Below the pieces are notes generated by a model, which saw only the letters and a program-made list of their open reading frames with translations, made no database searches and was not told the DNA's origin. A DNA stretch of 64,000 bases from NCBI GenBank assembly GCA_950295325.1, contig OX485808.1:30650527-30714526 (forward strand). The letters run 5' to 3'. Shown here in pieces: positions 47,470 to 59,700 of the stretch. Within the stretch, counting starts at the first letter, position 1, and each line of letters starts with the position of its first letter. Source of the stretch: Polytrichum commune (lineage: Eukaryota; Streptophyta; Polytrichopsida; Polytrichales; Polytrichaceae). A program made the position numbers and the translations under genes.

Positions 47470-50400
47470 GTAAGCATTGAATGAGGTCAACCTTCATTGT
47501 CAACTTTTAGTAGGGGTCAAAAGGTTGTGCATTGTGACTTTATTGGTAAAATTTGGAATTTAGTGGTATTTTTCTAGTGAGGTTTGTTGGATGGCAGTGA
47601 AAGTTTTCATTTGGCATTTTATGTAGGTCACTAAGGAAACAAAGCGAATCTCCAAATTGATCGGACTCGAAGGAAAGATATTGGAATTGGAGAAGCAACT
47701 TCACGACCTTGGTAGTTTGGGGATTGTTGGCATGGGAGGAATTGGCAAATCAATTTTGGCAAATGCTCTAAGCGACCATGTTTCCCACAAATTTGGTGCG
47801 ACATGCTTCGTGGGTGACTTTACATGTGAAAGTTGTACCATTCACGTGAAATACAAACTACAAGATGTGAAAGAGCCACCTCAAACCAAAACATTGAAAG
47901 AAGGGCACACATTTTTGAAACAATTGCAAGAGACCAAAAAAATCCTTATTGTTTTGGACAATGTGGGCAACGCAAGGCAAGTGGAAGAACTAATGGGTGA
48001 TCGCACATGTCTTGATGTTCATGGTAGCAAACTTATTGCTACATCCCGTAGTTGGGAGTGTTTGAAACAACACATACCTATAGTTGGTAAAGTAGATATG
48101 GAGACCCTTGATAAAGAGCAATCTAAAGAATTATTTTCTCTCCATGCATTTGCGACCAACCAACCATGTTTGCCATATTTGGAACATGTAGTTGAGAAGA
48201 TTATAAAGGCTTGTGATGGGCTTCCTTTGAGTTTGGAGGTGATGGGTAGTTATTTGCATGGAGAAAGGAGGTTGAGAATATGGGAGCGAACTTTACAAAG
48301 GTTGTTGAGGGCAAGACATGATGGAAGCATAGATGGGAAAATATGGGAAACATTGAGGATTAGCTTTGATGAACTCAGTAAGAAAGAACAAAATATGTTT
48401 TCCGACATAACATGTTTCTTTTCCAAAGGCTCATCGATTGGTGAATGGGTTTTTACAAAAGCAACACTACTTAGAATGTTTCATGATGACATCAATAGTG
48501 CCAAACAAACATTGGAAAGTCTACAAGACAAATCATTGGTGAAATTTGACAAAAGGGGCATTTTGGATATACATGATCAATTGCGGGATATGGGACGCAT
48601 GATTGTTGAAAAAGAGTTTCAACAAACTCGAGTTTGGAATTTATCTTTGACAACATTCCTCGAATATTGGAATCACAAGGTATGATACATAATGCAAATG
48701 AAATTGTAGATTCTTTGCCACTTTGTTAGAATATGGTGATAATTATACTAGAGAATTAATTGCATGTGGTGTTGTACTTGCAGGGCATAGAACTTGTGGA
48801 AGGCCTTTCATTTACTACGCTTGAAAGGAATAATTTGGCAATTCAAACAAATGTAGGTGTGAACACTATGGAAAACCTACGATTTTTGAGTATTAAGAAT
48901 TGTGAACATATCGACATGCTTTTAGCTATCATTACAAAAACAGTGACATTGAAATGGTTGAGGATCCATTTCTCAACTCTATATGACAACATTTTACAGC
49001 AGCATACATATTTTATGAAGGAATTCATGAAGGTTGGTGAAGATCATCTTCAACAATTGGGTGTACTTGAACTATTTGAAATCATAATTTGCACACCTGC
49101 TATATTCCAAAATTTCCAACCCAAATTCTTGAAAGAAATATCTTTCATCAAGTGCACATTCCCACAAGGGGAATTTCCAATTGGCCTTGGAAAGATAGAA
49201 TTGGAAGAACTCAACATTTATGACTGTGAACAACTGAAAACACTACCCAAAGACTTAATCCATTTGACATCTCTACTCAGATTGGACATCTCAAAATGTA
49301 CGACCTTGGAGGAGTTCCCTTCCGGAATATGCACTCTCAAGGCTTTGGAGGAATTATCATTCAGAGGATGCAAATCTTTGAGGAAAATACCGGAAGGGTT
49401 GGGGGGGATGACTTGTTTGAAGAAATTGATGATGTGGGATTGCGAGGCCTTGGAGGAGTTCCCTTCCGGAATATGCACTCTCAAGGCTTTGGAGGAATTA
49501 CATTTCAATGGATGCAAATCTTTGAGGAAAATGCCGGAAGGGTTGGGGGGGTTGACTTGTTTGAAGAAATTGTACATGTGGGATTGCGAGGCCTTGGAGG
49601 AGTTCCCTTCCGGAATATGCACTCTCAAGGCTTTGGAGGTATTATCATTCAAAGGATGCAAATCTGTGACGAAAATACCGGAAGGGTTGGGGGGGTTGAC
49701 TTGTTTGAAGGAATTGTACATGTGGGATTGCGAGGCCTTGGAGGAGTTCCCTTCCGGAATATGCACTCTCAAGGCTTTGGAGGAATTACATTTCAATGGA
49801 TGCAAATCTTTGAGGAAAATACCGGAAGGGTTGGGGGGGTTGACTTGTTTAAAGAAATTGATGATGTGGGATTGCGAGGCCTTGGAGGAGTTCCCTTCCG
49901 GAATATGCACTCTGAAGGCTTTGGAGGAATTACATTTCAATGGATGCAAATCTTTGAGGAAAATGCCGGAAGGGTTGGGGGGGTTGACTTGTTTGAAGAA
50001 ATTGATTATGTGGGATTGCGAGGCCTTGGAGGAGTTCCCTTCCGGAATATGCACTCTCAAGGCTTTGGGGGAATTATATTTAAATGGATGCAAATCTTTG
50101 AGGAAAATACCGGAAGGGTTGGGGGGGTTGACTTGTTTGAAGGAGTTGTACATGGGGGATTGCGAGGCCTTGGAGGAGTTCCCTTCCGGAATATGCACTC
50201 TCAAGGCTTTGCAGGAATTATCATTCAAAGCATGCAAGTCTTTGAGGAACATACCAGAAGGGTTGGGGGGGGTTGACTTGTTTGAAGAAATTGATGATGT
50301 GGGATTGCGAGGCCTTGGAGGAGTTCCCTTCCGGAATATGCACTCTCAAGGCTTTGCAGGAATTATCATTCAAAGCATGCAAGTCTTTGAGGAAAATACC

Positions 50401-53400
50401 AGAAGGGTTGGGGGGGTTGACTTGTTTGAAGAAATTGATGATGTGGGATTGCGAGGCCTTGGAGGAGTTCCCTTCCGGAATATGCACTCTCAAGGCTTTG
50501 CAGGAATTATCATTCAAAGCATGCAAGTCTTTGAGGAAAATACCAGAAGGGTTGGGGGGGTTGACTTGTTTGAAGAAATTGATGATGTGGGATTGCGAGG
50601 CCTTGGAGGAGTTCCCTTCTGGAATATGCACTCTCAAGGCTTTGGAGGAATTACATTTCAATGGATGCAAATCTTTGAGGAAAATACCGGAAGGGTTGGG
50701 GGGGTTAACTTGTTTGAAGAAATTGATGATGTGGGATTGCGAGGCGTTGGAAGAGTTCCCTTCCGGAATATGCATTCTTAAGGCTTTGGAGGAATTACAT
50801 TTCAATGGATGCAAATCTTTGAGGAAAATACCGGAAGGGTTGGGGGGGTTAACTTGTTTGAAGAAATTGATTATGTCGGATTGCGAGGCCTTGCAGGAGT
50901 TCCCTTCCGGAATATGGACTCTCAAGGGTTTGGAGGTATCATCATTCAAAGGATGCAAATCTTTGACGAAAATACCGGAAGGGTTCGGGGGGTTGAGTTG
51001 TTTGAAGGAATTGTACATGTGGGATTGCGAGGCCTTGGAGGAGTTCCCTTCCGGAATATGCACTCTGAAGGCTTTGGAGGAATTACATTTCAATGGATGC
51101 AAATCTTTGAGGAAAATACCGGAAGGGTTGGGGGGGTTGACTTGTTTAAAGAAATTGATGATGTGGGATTGCGAGGCCTTGGAGGAGTTCCCTTCCGGAA
51201 TATGCACTCTCAAGGCTTTGGAGGAATTGCATTTCCATGGTTGTAAATCCTTGAGCGAAATACCGGAAGGGTTGGGGGGTTTGACTTGTTTGAAGAAATT
51301 GATGATGTGGGATTGCGAGGCCTTGGAGGAGTTCCCTTCCGGAATATGCACTCTCAAGGCTTTGGAGGAATTGCAGTTCCATGGTTGTAAATCTTTGAGG
51401 GAAATACCGGAAGACTTGGGGGGGTTGACTTGTTTGAAGAAATTGACGATGTGCGATTGCGAGGCCTTGGAGGAGTTCCCTTCCGGAATATGCACTCTCA
51501 AGGCTTTGGAGGAATTACATTTCAATGGATGCAAATCTTTGAGGAAAATACCAGAAGGGTTGGGGGGGTTGACTTGTTTGAAGAAATTGATGATGTGGGA
51601 TTGTGTGGCCTTGGAGGATTTCCCTTCTGGTATATGCACTGTCAAGGCTTTGGAGGAATTACATTTCGATGGATGCAAATCTTTGAGGAAAATACCGGAA
51701 GGGTTGGGGGGGTTGACTTGTTTGAAGAAATTGATGATGTGGGATTGTGTGGCCTTGGAGGAGTTCCCTTCCGGAATATGCACTCTCAAGGCTTTGAAGG
51801 AATTGTCATTTGGAGGATGCAAATCTTTACGGAAAATACGGGAAGGGTTGGGGGTGTTGACTTGTTTGAAGGAATTGATGATGTGGGATTGCGAGGCCTT
51901 GGAGGAATTCCCTTCCGGAATATGCTCTCTCAAGGCTTTGGTGGAATTACATTTCAATGGATGCAAATCTTTGAGGAAAATCCCGGAAGGGTTGGGGGGG
52001 TTGACTTGTTTGAGGAAATTATACATGTGGGATTGCGAGGCCTTGGAGGAGTTCCCTTCCGGAATATGCACTCTCAAGGCTTTGCAGGAATTATCATTCA
52101 AAGCATGCAAATCTTTGAGGAAAATACCAGAAGGGTTGGGGGGGTTGACTTGTTTAAAGAAATTGATGATGTGGGATTGCGAGGCCTTGGAGGAGTTCCC
52201 TTCCGGAATATGCTCTCTCAAGGCTTTGGTGGAATTACATTTCAATGGATGTAAATCCTTGAGGAAAATACCGGAAGGGTTGGGGGGGTTGACTTGTTTG
52301 CGGAAATTATACATGTGGGATTGCGAGGCCTTGGAGGAGTTCCCTTCCGGAATATGCACTCTCAAGGCTTTGGAGGAATTGCAGTTCCATGGTTGTAAAT
52401 ATTTGAGGGAAATACCGGAAGAGTTGGGGGGGTTGACTTGTTTGAAGAAATTGACGATGTGCGATTGCGAGGCCTTGGAGGAGTTCCCTTCCGGAATATG
52501 CACTCTCAAGGCTTTGCAGGAATTACATTTCAATGGATGCAAATCTTTGACGAAAATACCAGAAGGGTTGGGGGTGTTGACTTGTTTGAAGAAATTGATG
52601 ATGTGGGATTGTGTGGCCTTGGAGGATTTCCCTTCCGGTATATGCACTCTCAAGGCTTTGGAGGAATTACATTTCGATGGATGCAAATCTTTGAGGAAAA
52701 TACCGGAAGGCTTGGGGGGGTTGACTTGTTTGAAGACATTGATGATGTGGGATTGTGAGGCCTTGGAGGAGTTCCCTTCCGGAATATGCACTCTGAAGGC
52801 TTTGGAGGAATTACATTTCAATGGATGCAAATCTTTGAGCAAAATACCGGAAGGGTTGGGGGGGTTGACTTGTTTGAAGGAATTGATGATGTCGGAGTGC
52901 GAGGCCTTGGAGGAGTTCCCTTCCGGAATATGCACTCTCAAGGCTTTGGAGGAATTAGATTTCAATGGATGCAAATCTTTACGGAAAATACCGGAAGGGT
53001 TGGGGGGGTTGACTTGTTTGAAGGAATTGATGATATCGGAGTGCGAGGCCTTGGAGGAGTTCCCTTCCGGAATATGCACTCTCAAGGCTTTGGAGGAATT
53101 ACATTTCGATGGATGCAAATCTTTGAGGAAAATACCGGAAGGTTTGGGGGGGTTGACTTGTTTGAAGACATTGATGATGTGGGATTGCGAGGCCTTGGAG
53201 GAGTTCCCTTCCGGAATATGCACTCTCAAGGCTTTGGAGGAATTACATTTCCATGGATGCAAATCTTTGAGCAAAATACCGGAAGGGTTGGGGGGGTTGA
53301 CTTGTTTGAAGAAATTGATGATGTGGGATTGTGTGGCCTTGGAGGAGTTCCCTTCCGGAATATGCACTCTCAAGGCTTTGGAGGAATTATCATTTGGAGG

Positions 53401-54898
53401 ATGCAAATCTTTACAGAAAATACGGGAAGGGTTGGGGGGGTTGACTTGTTTGAGGAAATTATACATGTGGGATTGTGAGGCCTTGGAGGAGTTCCCTTCT
53501 GGAATATGCACTCTCAAAGCTTTGGAGGAATTACATTTCAATGGATGCAAATCTTTGAGGAAAATACCGGAAGGATTTGGGGGGTTGACTTGGTTGAAAA
53601 AATTGATGATGCGGGATTGCGAGGCCTTGGAGGAGTTCCCTTCCGGAATATGCACTCTCAAGGCTTTGGAGGTATTAGATTTCAACGGATGCGAATCTTT
53701 ACGGAAAATACCGGAAGGGTTGGGGGGGTTGACTTGTTTGAAGGAATTGTAGATGTCTCGTTGCGAAGCGTTCGAGGAGTTCCCTTCCGGAATATGCACT
53801 CTGAAGGCTTTGGAGGAATTACATTTCAACGGATGCAAATCTTTGAGGAAAATACCGGAAGGGTTGGGGGGTTGACTTGTTTGAAGAAATTGATGATGTG
53901 GGATTGCGAGGCCTTGGAGGAGTTCCCTTCCGGAATATCCACTCTCAAGGCTTTGGAGGAATTGCATTTCCATGGTTGTTAATCTTTGAGGGAAATACCG
54001 GAAGAGTTGGGGGGGTTGACTTGTTTGAAGAAATTGATGATGTGCGATTGCGAGGCCTTGGAGGAGTTCCCTTCCGGAATATGCACTCTCAAGGCTTTGG
54101 AGGAATTACATTTCAATGGATGCAAATCTTTGACGAAAATACCATAAGGGTTGGGGGGTTGACCTCTTTGAAGAAATTGGGCATGAGGGTTTGTGAGGTC
54201 TTGGAGGAGTTGCCTTCTGGAGTATGCAGTGTTAAGGCTTTGGAGGTATACGTTCTCAAAGGGTGCATATCTTTGAGAGAAATACCGGAAGGGTTGGGGG
54301 GTTGAATTATTTGAAAGAATTAGGCATGAGGGATTACAAGGCCTTGGAGGAGTTCCCTTCTAGAGTATCCACTCTCAAGGCTTTCGAGGAATTAGATTTG
54401 GATGGATGGAAATGTTTGTGGAAAATACTAGAAGTGTTGGGGTTGTTGAGTGGTTTGAAGAAATTGATCATTTGGGAATGCCAGGCTCCAAAGGAGCTCC
54501 CTACAAAAATATGAATTGTGAAGGCTTTGGACAAACTATCAATCCGTGAATTCATATGTTTGAAGAAAATATAGGATGGGTTGGGGGTTGATTTGTTTGA
54601 AGAAATTATACAAAGGTGATTGCGAGGCCTTGGAAGAGTTCCTTTCCGGAATATGCACTCTAAGGCTTTAAAGGAATCATCATTCTATGAACGCAACGCT
54701 TTGAGGAAAGTAACGGAAGTGTTGGGGGGTTTGACTTGTTTGAAGAAATTGAGATAGTGAGGCGTTGGAGGAGTTTCGTATTGAGGTATGGACTTAAGGA
54801 GTTTGGAGGCGTTATCATTGTACTGTAGGGTATCTTTGAGGTATGTACGGGATGGATTTGAGGGTTTTTGGTGTTTGAAGTAATTGTCCATGGCTTGA
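45742..54898 (+). CDS. Kinase-NB-ARC-LRR receptor, copy B (LRR frameshifted)
   Basis: Exons: 45742-47469 (576 codons), 47627-48679 (351 codons) and the LRR exon from 48784. Introns are 157 and 104 bp, identical in length to copy A. Read literally, the LRR exon ends at TAA 50779-50781, giving about 1592 residues. LRR sequence in frame stops at the G8 run 50265-50272, and the last 170 residues are in the alternate repeat frame. The LRR frame itself is open again from 50273 to TAG 53750-53752. If the extra G were an assembly error, the protein would be about 2580 residues. Units beyond 53753 are degenerate. The ancestral stop is probably TGA 54896-54898. The 5' end may lie further upstream, because the first exon follows an acceptor-like TTTTCCAG. 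The alternative start is ATG 45748. Confidence 0.85.
47627..48679 (+). CDS. Copy B exon: NB-ARC
   Basis: Same length as in copy A, no stops. P-loop reads GMGGIGKSILA, with Ile where copy A has Thr after the Walker Lys-Ser. Kinase-2 ILIVLDNVG, GLPL (CDGLPLSLEV), RNBS-D reading MFSDITCFF, and the MHD-site IHD are present. The clearest differences from A are in RNBS-D (FLDITCFF in A) and the following 20 residues, where changes cluster. Expected to bind ADP/ATP and control receptor activation. Confidence 0.92.
48784..54898 (+). repeat. LRR-coding minisatellite of copy B, 144-bp unit, about 37 units
   Basis: After about 170 divergent codons, near-identical 144-bp units run from about 49305 to 54700. 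Each encodes two 24-residue LRRs (LEEFPSGICTLKALEEL... and SLRKIPEGLGGLTCLKKL...). About 31 units precede TAG 53750-53752. Most differences between units fall in the variable positions after the LEEL and LKKL strands (HFNGC, SFKAC, HFDGC; MMWDC, YMWDC, MSDC), which are the LRR surface positions. Some blocks of several units are near-identical over hundreds of bases (for example 50280-50560), a sign of recent unequal exchange. Degeneration after 53753 includes a G6 run, TAA at about 53980 and TAA at 54881-54883. Confidence 0.92.
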
Positions 54899-55508
54899 TA
54901 TAAACTGACTTTATTTGTTCAATGATTTGTTTCTAAGATATGTTGCACAATTTGTGACTTTTCAACTTGGCATACAATTTTGACCAATGGATCTTATTGG
55001 GCATTGTGCCATTCATGTTGTATGTTGTGTATCATGCAGTTTGTTATTTCAAGTTCAAATTGGGAGTTTTGATGTCAAAGTTAAAGTTGGTCAAAGCAAG
55101 GATTTTATTTCCCTTTAGATAGTGCCTCCTTGCTAATAGGGAGAAAAGCAAAATCAACCTGTTCATTCTTTTGGTGCCAATTCCAACACTCTTCTCACAC
55201 ATGCCAAAGTGCAAATACATACAAAAGACCTAACTCATACATTTTGCAAAGACAAACAAGAGCCACACTAAGTAAGGTTAAGGTGGATACTTTGGTTTAA
55301 GGCCAAGAAGCAGCCACGAATGAATGAAAAAAGCACCAACCTACTTTGAGTACTGTTGGACCTTACCCAAAAAACGAATTAAAGTTTTTTAAATCACAAG
55401 ACTGACGAGGTTTCCTAAATTATATTTTTAGTTGACAAACCTTATTCAGAAAATAAATGAATGTTCGTTTCGAGGTGCATGAGCCAGCTATGGTGCTACG
55501 GTAATGAC

Positions 55509-55697
55509 CATGATGAGCTGTTGGAGAATAACACCGCCGCAAGAGGAGGCCGAGATGATGCCGATCATGTTTCACTGAGCTCCAAACATCCTCAGAATTC
55601 CATTGCACACTTGTCTCCAAAAGAATCAGAAAACGGGTCACAAGCGGAGGATACCTCAATTCATCCTAAACAAAATCTTTTGAGCATCATCTTTTGA
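55509..55697 (+). pseudogene. Coding-like exon relic downstream of copy B
   Basis: Open frame DHDELLENNTAARGGRDDAD... then SPKESENGSQAEDTSIHPKQ and a stop. Copy A retains the second half with conservative changes (SPKEPENGSQAEETSIHLKQ) but has lost the first. Acidic, hydrophilic text with mostly conservative differences suggests a former last exon of a neighbouring gene carried with each receptor copy. Family unknown. Confidence 0.35.
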
Positions 55698-55809
55698 GCA
55701 TTCAAATTTTGAGATGTTTTAGGTCTAGTCAATGTGACCGAAGATGAATGTGAGTCTCCTAGCGAATCTGACATGAGAACAAATCTAGAAACGAGAGCAC
55801 AAATCAATA

Positions 55810-56018
55810 CACTAAATATGATGTTTAGGGTGACTTACTCTTTGGAATTACGCAATGCTATATCTATTTACTATACATCTCATGTTTTATCAACAATTGT
55901 TGAATTGGACATTATAGAACATTGACAACGTTACTTGGTAAAAAAATATTTCAATGGTAAAAAAGTATAGCACCGTGTAAATCCAAATGGTTAATCACAC
56001 TCAATATCAGATTTGTTG
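55810..56018. mobile_element. MITE, TA-type family, copy in B flank
   Basis: Same position as the A-flank MITE (10974-11193), so it was inserted before the duplication. TA lies at both edges (55808-55809 and 56019-56020). Confidence 0.75.
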
Positions 56019-56074
56019 TATTGAAGTTCTCGCTGCACTAACACAAGGCACACTTATAAAATTACAACCATAGG

Positions 56075-56104
56075 GTGTGTGTGTGTGTGTGTATATATAT
56101 ACGT
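56075..56104. repeat. Short (GT)n(AT)n microsatellite
   Basis: Counterpart of the longer tract at 11246-11356. Confidence 0.9.
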
Positions 56105-56735
56105 ATAATTATATTCATGAGGTGTAATTGAGGAAGACCAAATTTTGGTTTTGACAAATTGGACTCAAGCTAGATTTATCCATAAAGTCCTTCGACTCAA
56201 AAAGGCACTAAACAATGGGTTTAATCCTTCTTTGGATAAACTTTGTATTAAGAGCTCATTGGCTCGTTCTATATCAAAAACTATTTTGAAAGTTGGGTGA
56301 AACTTTTGGGACCTCAAATTCTAACTGCTTAAAATTTTATACACGAAGAGTGGCGTTGGGCTATTAAACACCGGCCTTTTAGCTTGTCCAACTATAATGG
56401 GTGGACCAAGCTAGATTCACATAGGCCAATCCAATTTTTAGGATAGCAGGTTCCATGCAGATATCCTATTTAGATTCTAAAATGCTTGCCAAGTTTTTGA
56501 GGTGAACAAACGTTCAAAAAGTTGCACCCAACTTCAAGGAACATAATATCCCACAAATTTCACACAAATTCTCATAAACTCAAGGTTTGGAACTAAACCT
56601 GTGGTTTTATATGCTTTACTTTGCACCTCGTCATTTTCAAGTGTCCGAAAGGGAAAAGAAAAGGCTAGAGCATAGGGCAGCAGGGCACATAAGCTAGGCA
56701 GCTGCACGATGCAAGTTGACCCTGCCCTCCAGACT

Positions 56736-59700
56736 CACCACATTAGCATGTATATATGTAAGTGCTTATATGTATGTGCTTATGATCATGCAAAGATTCC
56801 TCTGAACTGGGCCCTCAACACCCTTGGGAATTCAAGGAACATAATATCCCCACAAGACCCACACAACGTTGGAGGTGTGAATGCCGGTCCGTGTTGTTGT
56901 TGTTGGGTCGCACTTGTCGACAAGTGGGATCGTTTTGAGCTTTGAGCTTTGAGTTATTTGTTAGGTGGAAGGTCGTTTGTTGTGGTTTGGTTTGGTTTGG
57001 TTGTGGTGCGGTGCTCCGTCTTTTGAGTTGGAGTTTATTTGACACGTGAAGTTTGTGGTGGACATCAACTGCATGCAAGTCGACCGAATTTGTCACCACT
57101 GGAAGCAAAGTTTACGAGAATCGGATGCACTCATGAAGTGCCTTGTTAGGGCGATCCCATTCATTTTCAAAGTACTTACAACCCTTCTTGTGACACTCTA
57201 CACGAAAGTTCTCAAATGAGGTAACTATATTGAGGGCTCAACCTCCTCTTTATGGTGTCTTATAGGTGACATTGGCCTATCTCTTGGGGAGGCTACTACA
57301 CTCCGCCACTCTAGGGTATTAACTCATTTGAAGCCATCATGGTGTATTTTCTGTCCCATTAGCCTCTTTGGTTACCAGGACTTTAAAATCAATTTCGCTT
57401 CATATGAATCCATCATTTGATCCTAAATAATGTTTCAAAACTTTCCATGCATTAATTCACGTACCATTTACATTATAAGCAAGTCTTACAAATGTCATTA
57501 AGAGTAGACACACTTAAAATCAACATTGAACCTAAAATGATCATTAGTTGCCACAATTGTATAGTTGAATCTCCTAAACATATCAATTTGGTGCATAGTG
57601 TTGGATTTTGGTAAGTACACATACCTCAGCCCTTAAATGCTTAAGAAGCCAAAAATGGCTGCGAGCGTTTTTCAACAATATTTTTCTCAAGGAAAACATG
57701 AATTTTGTGTCCGGTTTTTCCCCACTTTGAACTAGTAACATTATGCATCATGTGTAGCAAACTGATTCAAATGAATGTAAAATATGCACTTTGAAAATGA
57801 TGGGAATTGAAAGTTCCTTTGTTACAAAATAAACAAGGTCAACACCATCAATAATTTTTATTTTTTCCACTAAGTTATGAAATGCACACTTTCAATCAGA
57901 CCACAAAAAGATGCAGTGATTCTAATTCATCCAAAAAATTAACTACCATGTTTTAGAAGGATATACAGTTAAATTGCTTTGGCGGAGATCAAGGATAATG
58001 ATCTTTATTAGAACCATGTGGATGTGGTCTAAAATTTTCTCTTCAAATTTTTTCCTCCAACTCCGAATATGATCCCTATTTCTTATTTCATGATACATGT
58101 TCGGTTTAGGCTTTTAGGGGTCTAAGCCATGCCTTTAGAGATATGATAGCCCAATCAATTTAACCATGAGGCATCACTTAATGAACGATTCTAACATGGT
58201 TATAAAAGGTTTCCAAGTTCTTAGGGAAAATAACAAGGACAAGTAAAGGTGTATGAGTACAACTCTAATAAGAAAGGGTCAACTTCTAAAGGAGGTGGTC
58301 CCCCAAATGGGTCAAGCAACATATAGTAACACAATAGACAAGAGTAGTATAAGCCCAACTTGAAAAATCTAAACCTGAGTGATCCCATTACTCAAGACTC
58401 AAGAGCATTGCATTGGTCCCTTTGTCTTTATGCTAGGATCCCAAGACCAAGATATCATGAAGCAAAGTGTCTCCAAGGCGGCACAGTTATGGCGTGTCAA
58501 GGTTTCAATATGGCCTTGGCCCAAGAAAGTATTACATCTAGTAAATTGTACCTTGTCCTTTGTTTTGCATAATATGTTTCTAGAGAAAATGGAAGATTTT
58601 TATGATGTTTCGGGTGATTTGGTTTCCCAACATCTATCGAGGGGCTTATAATAAAAATAGACCCCCTATAGGTCGGTTGTTGTTGATTCACCCCAAATTA
58701 ACTCCTAGACTTATTTGGGACCTTTGAAACCGAATTGGGGGTTAGTTTAACCAAAAATAATAGTTACCAAAATAGGATTACTAAGGTTAAACCTAATTTT
58801 CAACATGTTTTACCTCCCCTCCCCTTATTCGTCTTCCCCCCTTGGTAGGTGTTGTGACGTTGTAGTCAAATTTTTGGTCACAAATAAACCCAAGGAAACA
58901 CTCAAGAAAGACTTGAAAGGTGAATTTGGTATCATCTAGGTGTCACTGATAAGCTTTGTTAGGACAAACACAAGGTGATTTCACTTTATTTTTGGGTTAG
59001 ACTGACAATAAGATTATGGATGAGGAGTAAAAACCTTGAAAATCTCTCCATGTTTGTACATACAATTGTGACAGTCACTCACCTCAGTTTAAAAACCCGG
59101 GCAATAGTATGGCAGTGAGTTCATTCTAATTGGACCAAATGCGGTGCACAAGCATAGGCACAAACATGGACAATTGTCTTTTTGAATGTATCTCATGTCC
59201 GCCTTATTGCCAAAGCCAAGGGTATTTTGGGGTCAACAATGGTCTGGTTTTAATTAATCATTTTTAATGAAACTTGAAAGGACAGTTCAATCATCCTTAG
59301 AAGATTGTCCATCTTTCTTGGTTAATGATAAATTCAATTATAGTGTCGGGCAATAATCTTTATTGTAAGTTGATCATGTCACTCCTTAATCACAATGATT
59401 AAAAAACAATTTGATATACTCGTTTACGGTCATCTCAGGTTAAGGAACTTTGCTAAGGTTGAGGAACTTTGCTAAGGTTGAGGAACTTTGCTAAGGTTGA
59501 GGCTTACATGATCATAGCCTCTCATAAGTCTTGAGCTTCTCAAAGATGTTTGAAACATTATGGTCTCACTTGTCCTTTCCATAACCTTATTTTCTCTTAT
59601 TTACCAGACTATCGAATCCTGCTATTTTCCAACACACTAGTCTATTCTCGGCTCTCGGCTTCATGCATTAGCCTTACCCTCTCATCGAAGGATGGCTATC

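Larger units (their letters stand above)
54899..56735. other. 3' flank of copy B (duplicated segment)
   Basis: Collinear with copy A flank 8836-12372, minus two deletions (about 1.3 kb at 55136/55137 and about 380 bp near 56150). It keeps about 100 bp near 55520-55625 that A lost. Duplication ends at CCCTGCCCTCCAGAC. Confidence 0.85.

Noticed and set aside
51430-53478. Forward alternate-frame repeats (VDLFEEIDDVGLRGLGG type) as separate genes
   Set aside because: They overlap the LRR frame throughout, lack their own starts and have no known fold. Only their role after the G8 shift is discussed.
50221-53973. A 1250-codon minus-strand open frame of 48-residue repeats
   Set aside because: It is the antisense reading of the LRR minisatellite. 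The unit length is a multiple of three and has no stop in that frame, so it stays open passively. There is no domain, and the sense frame encodes a clear LRR.
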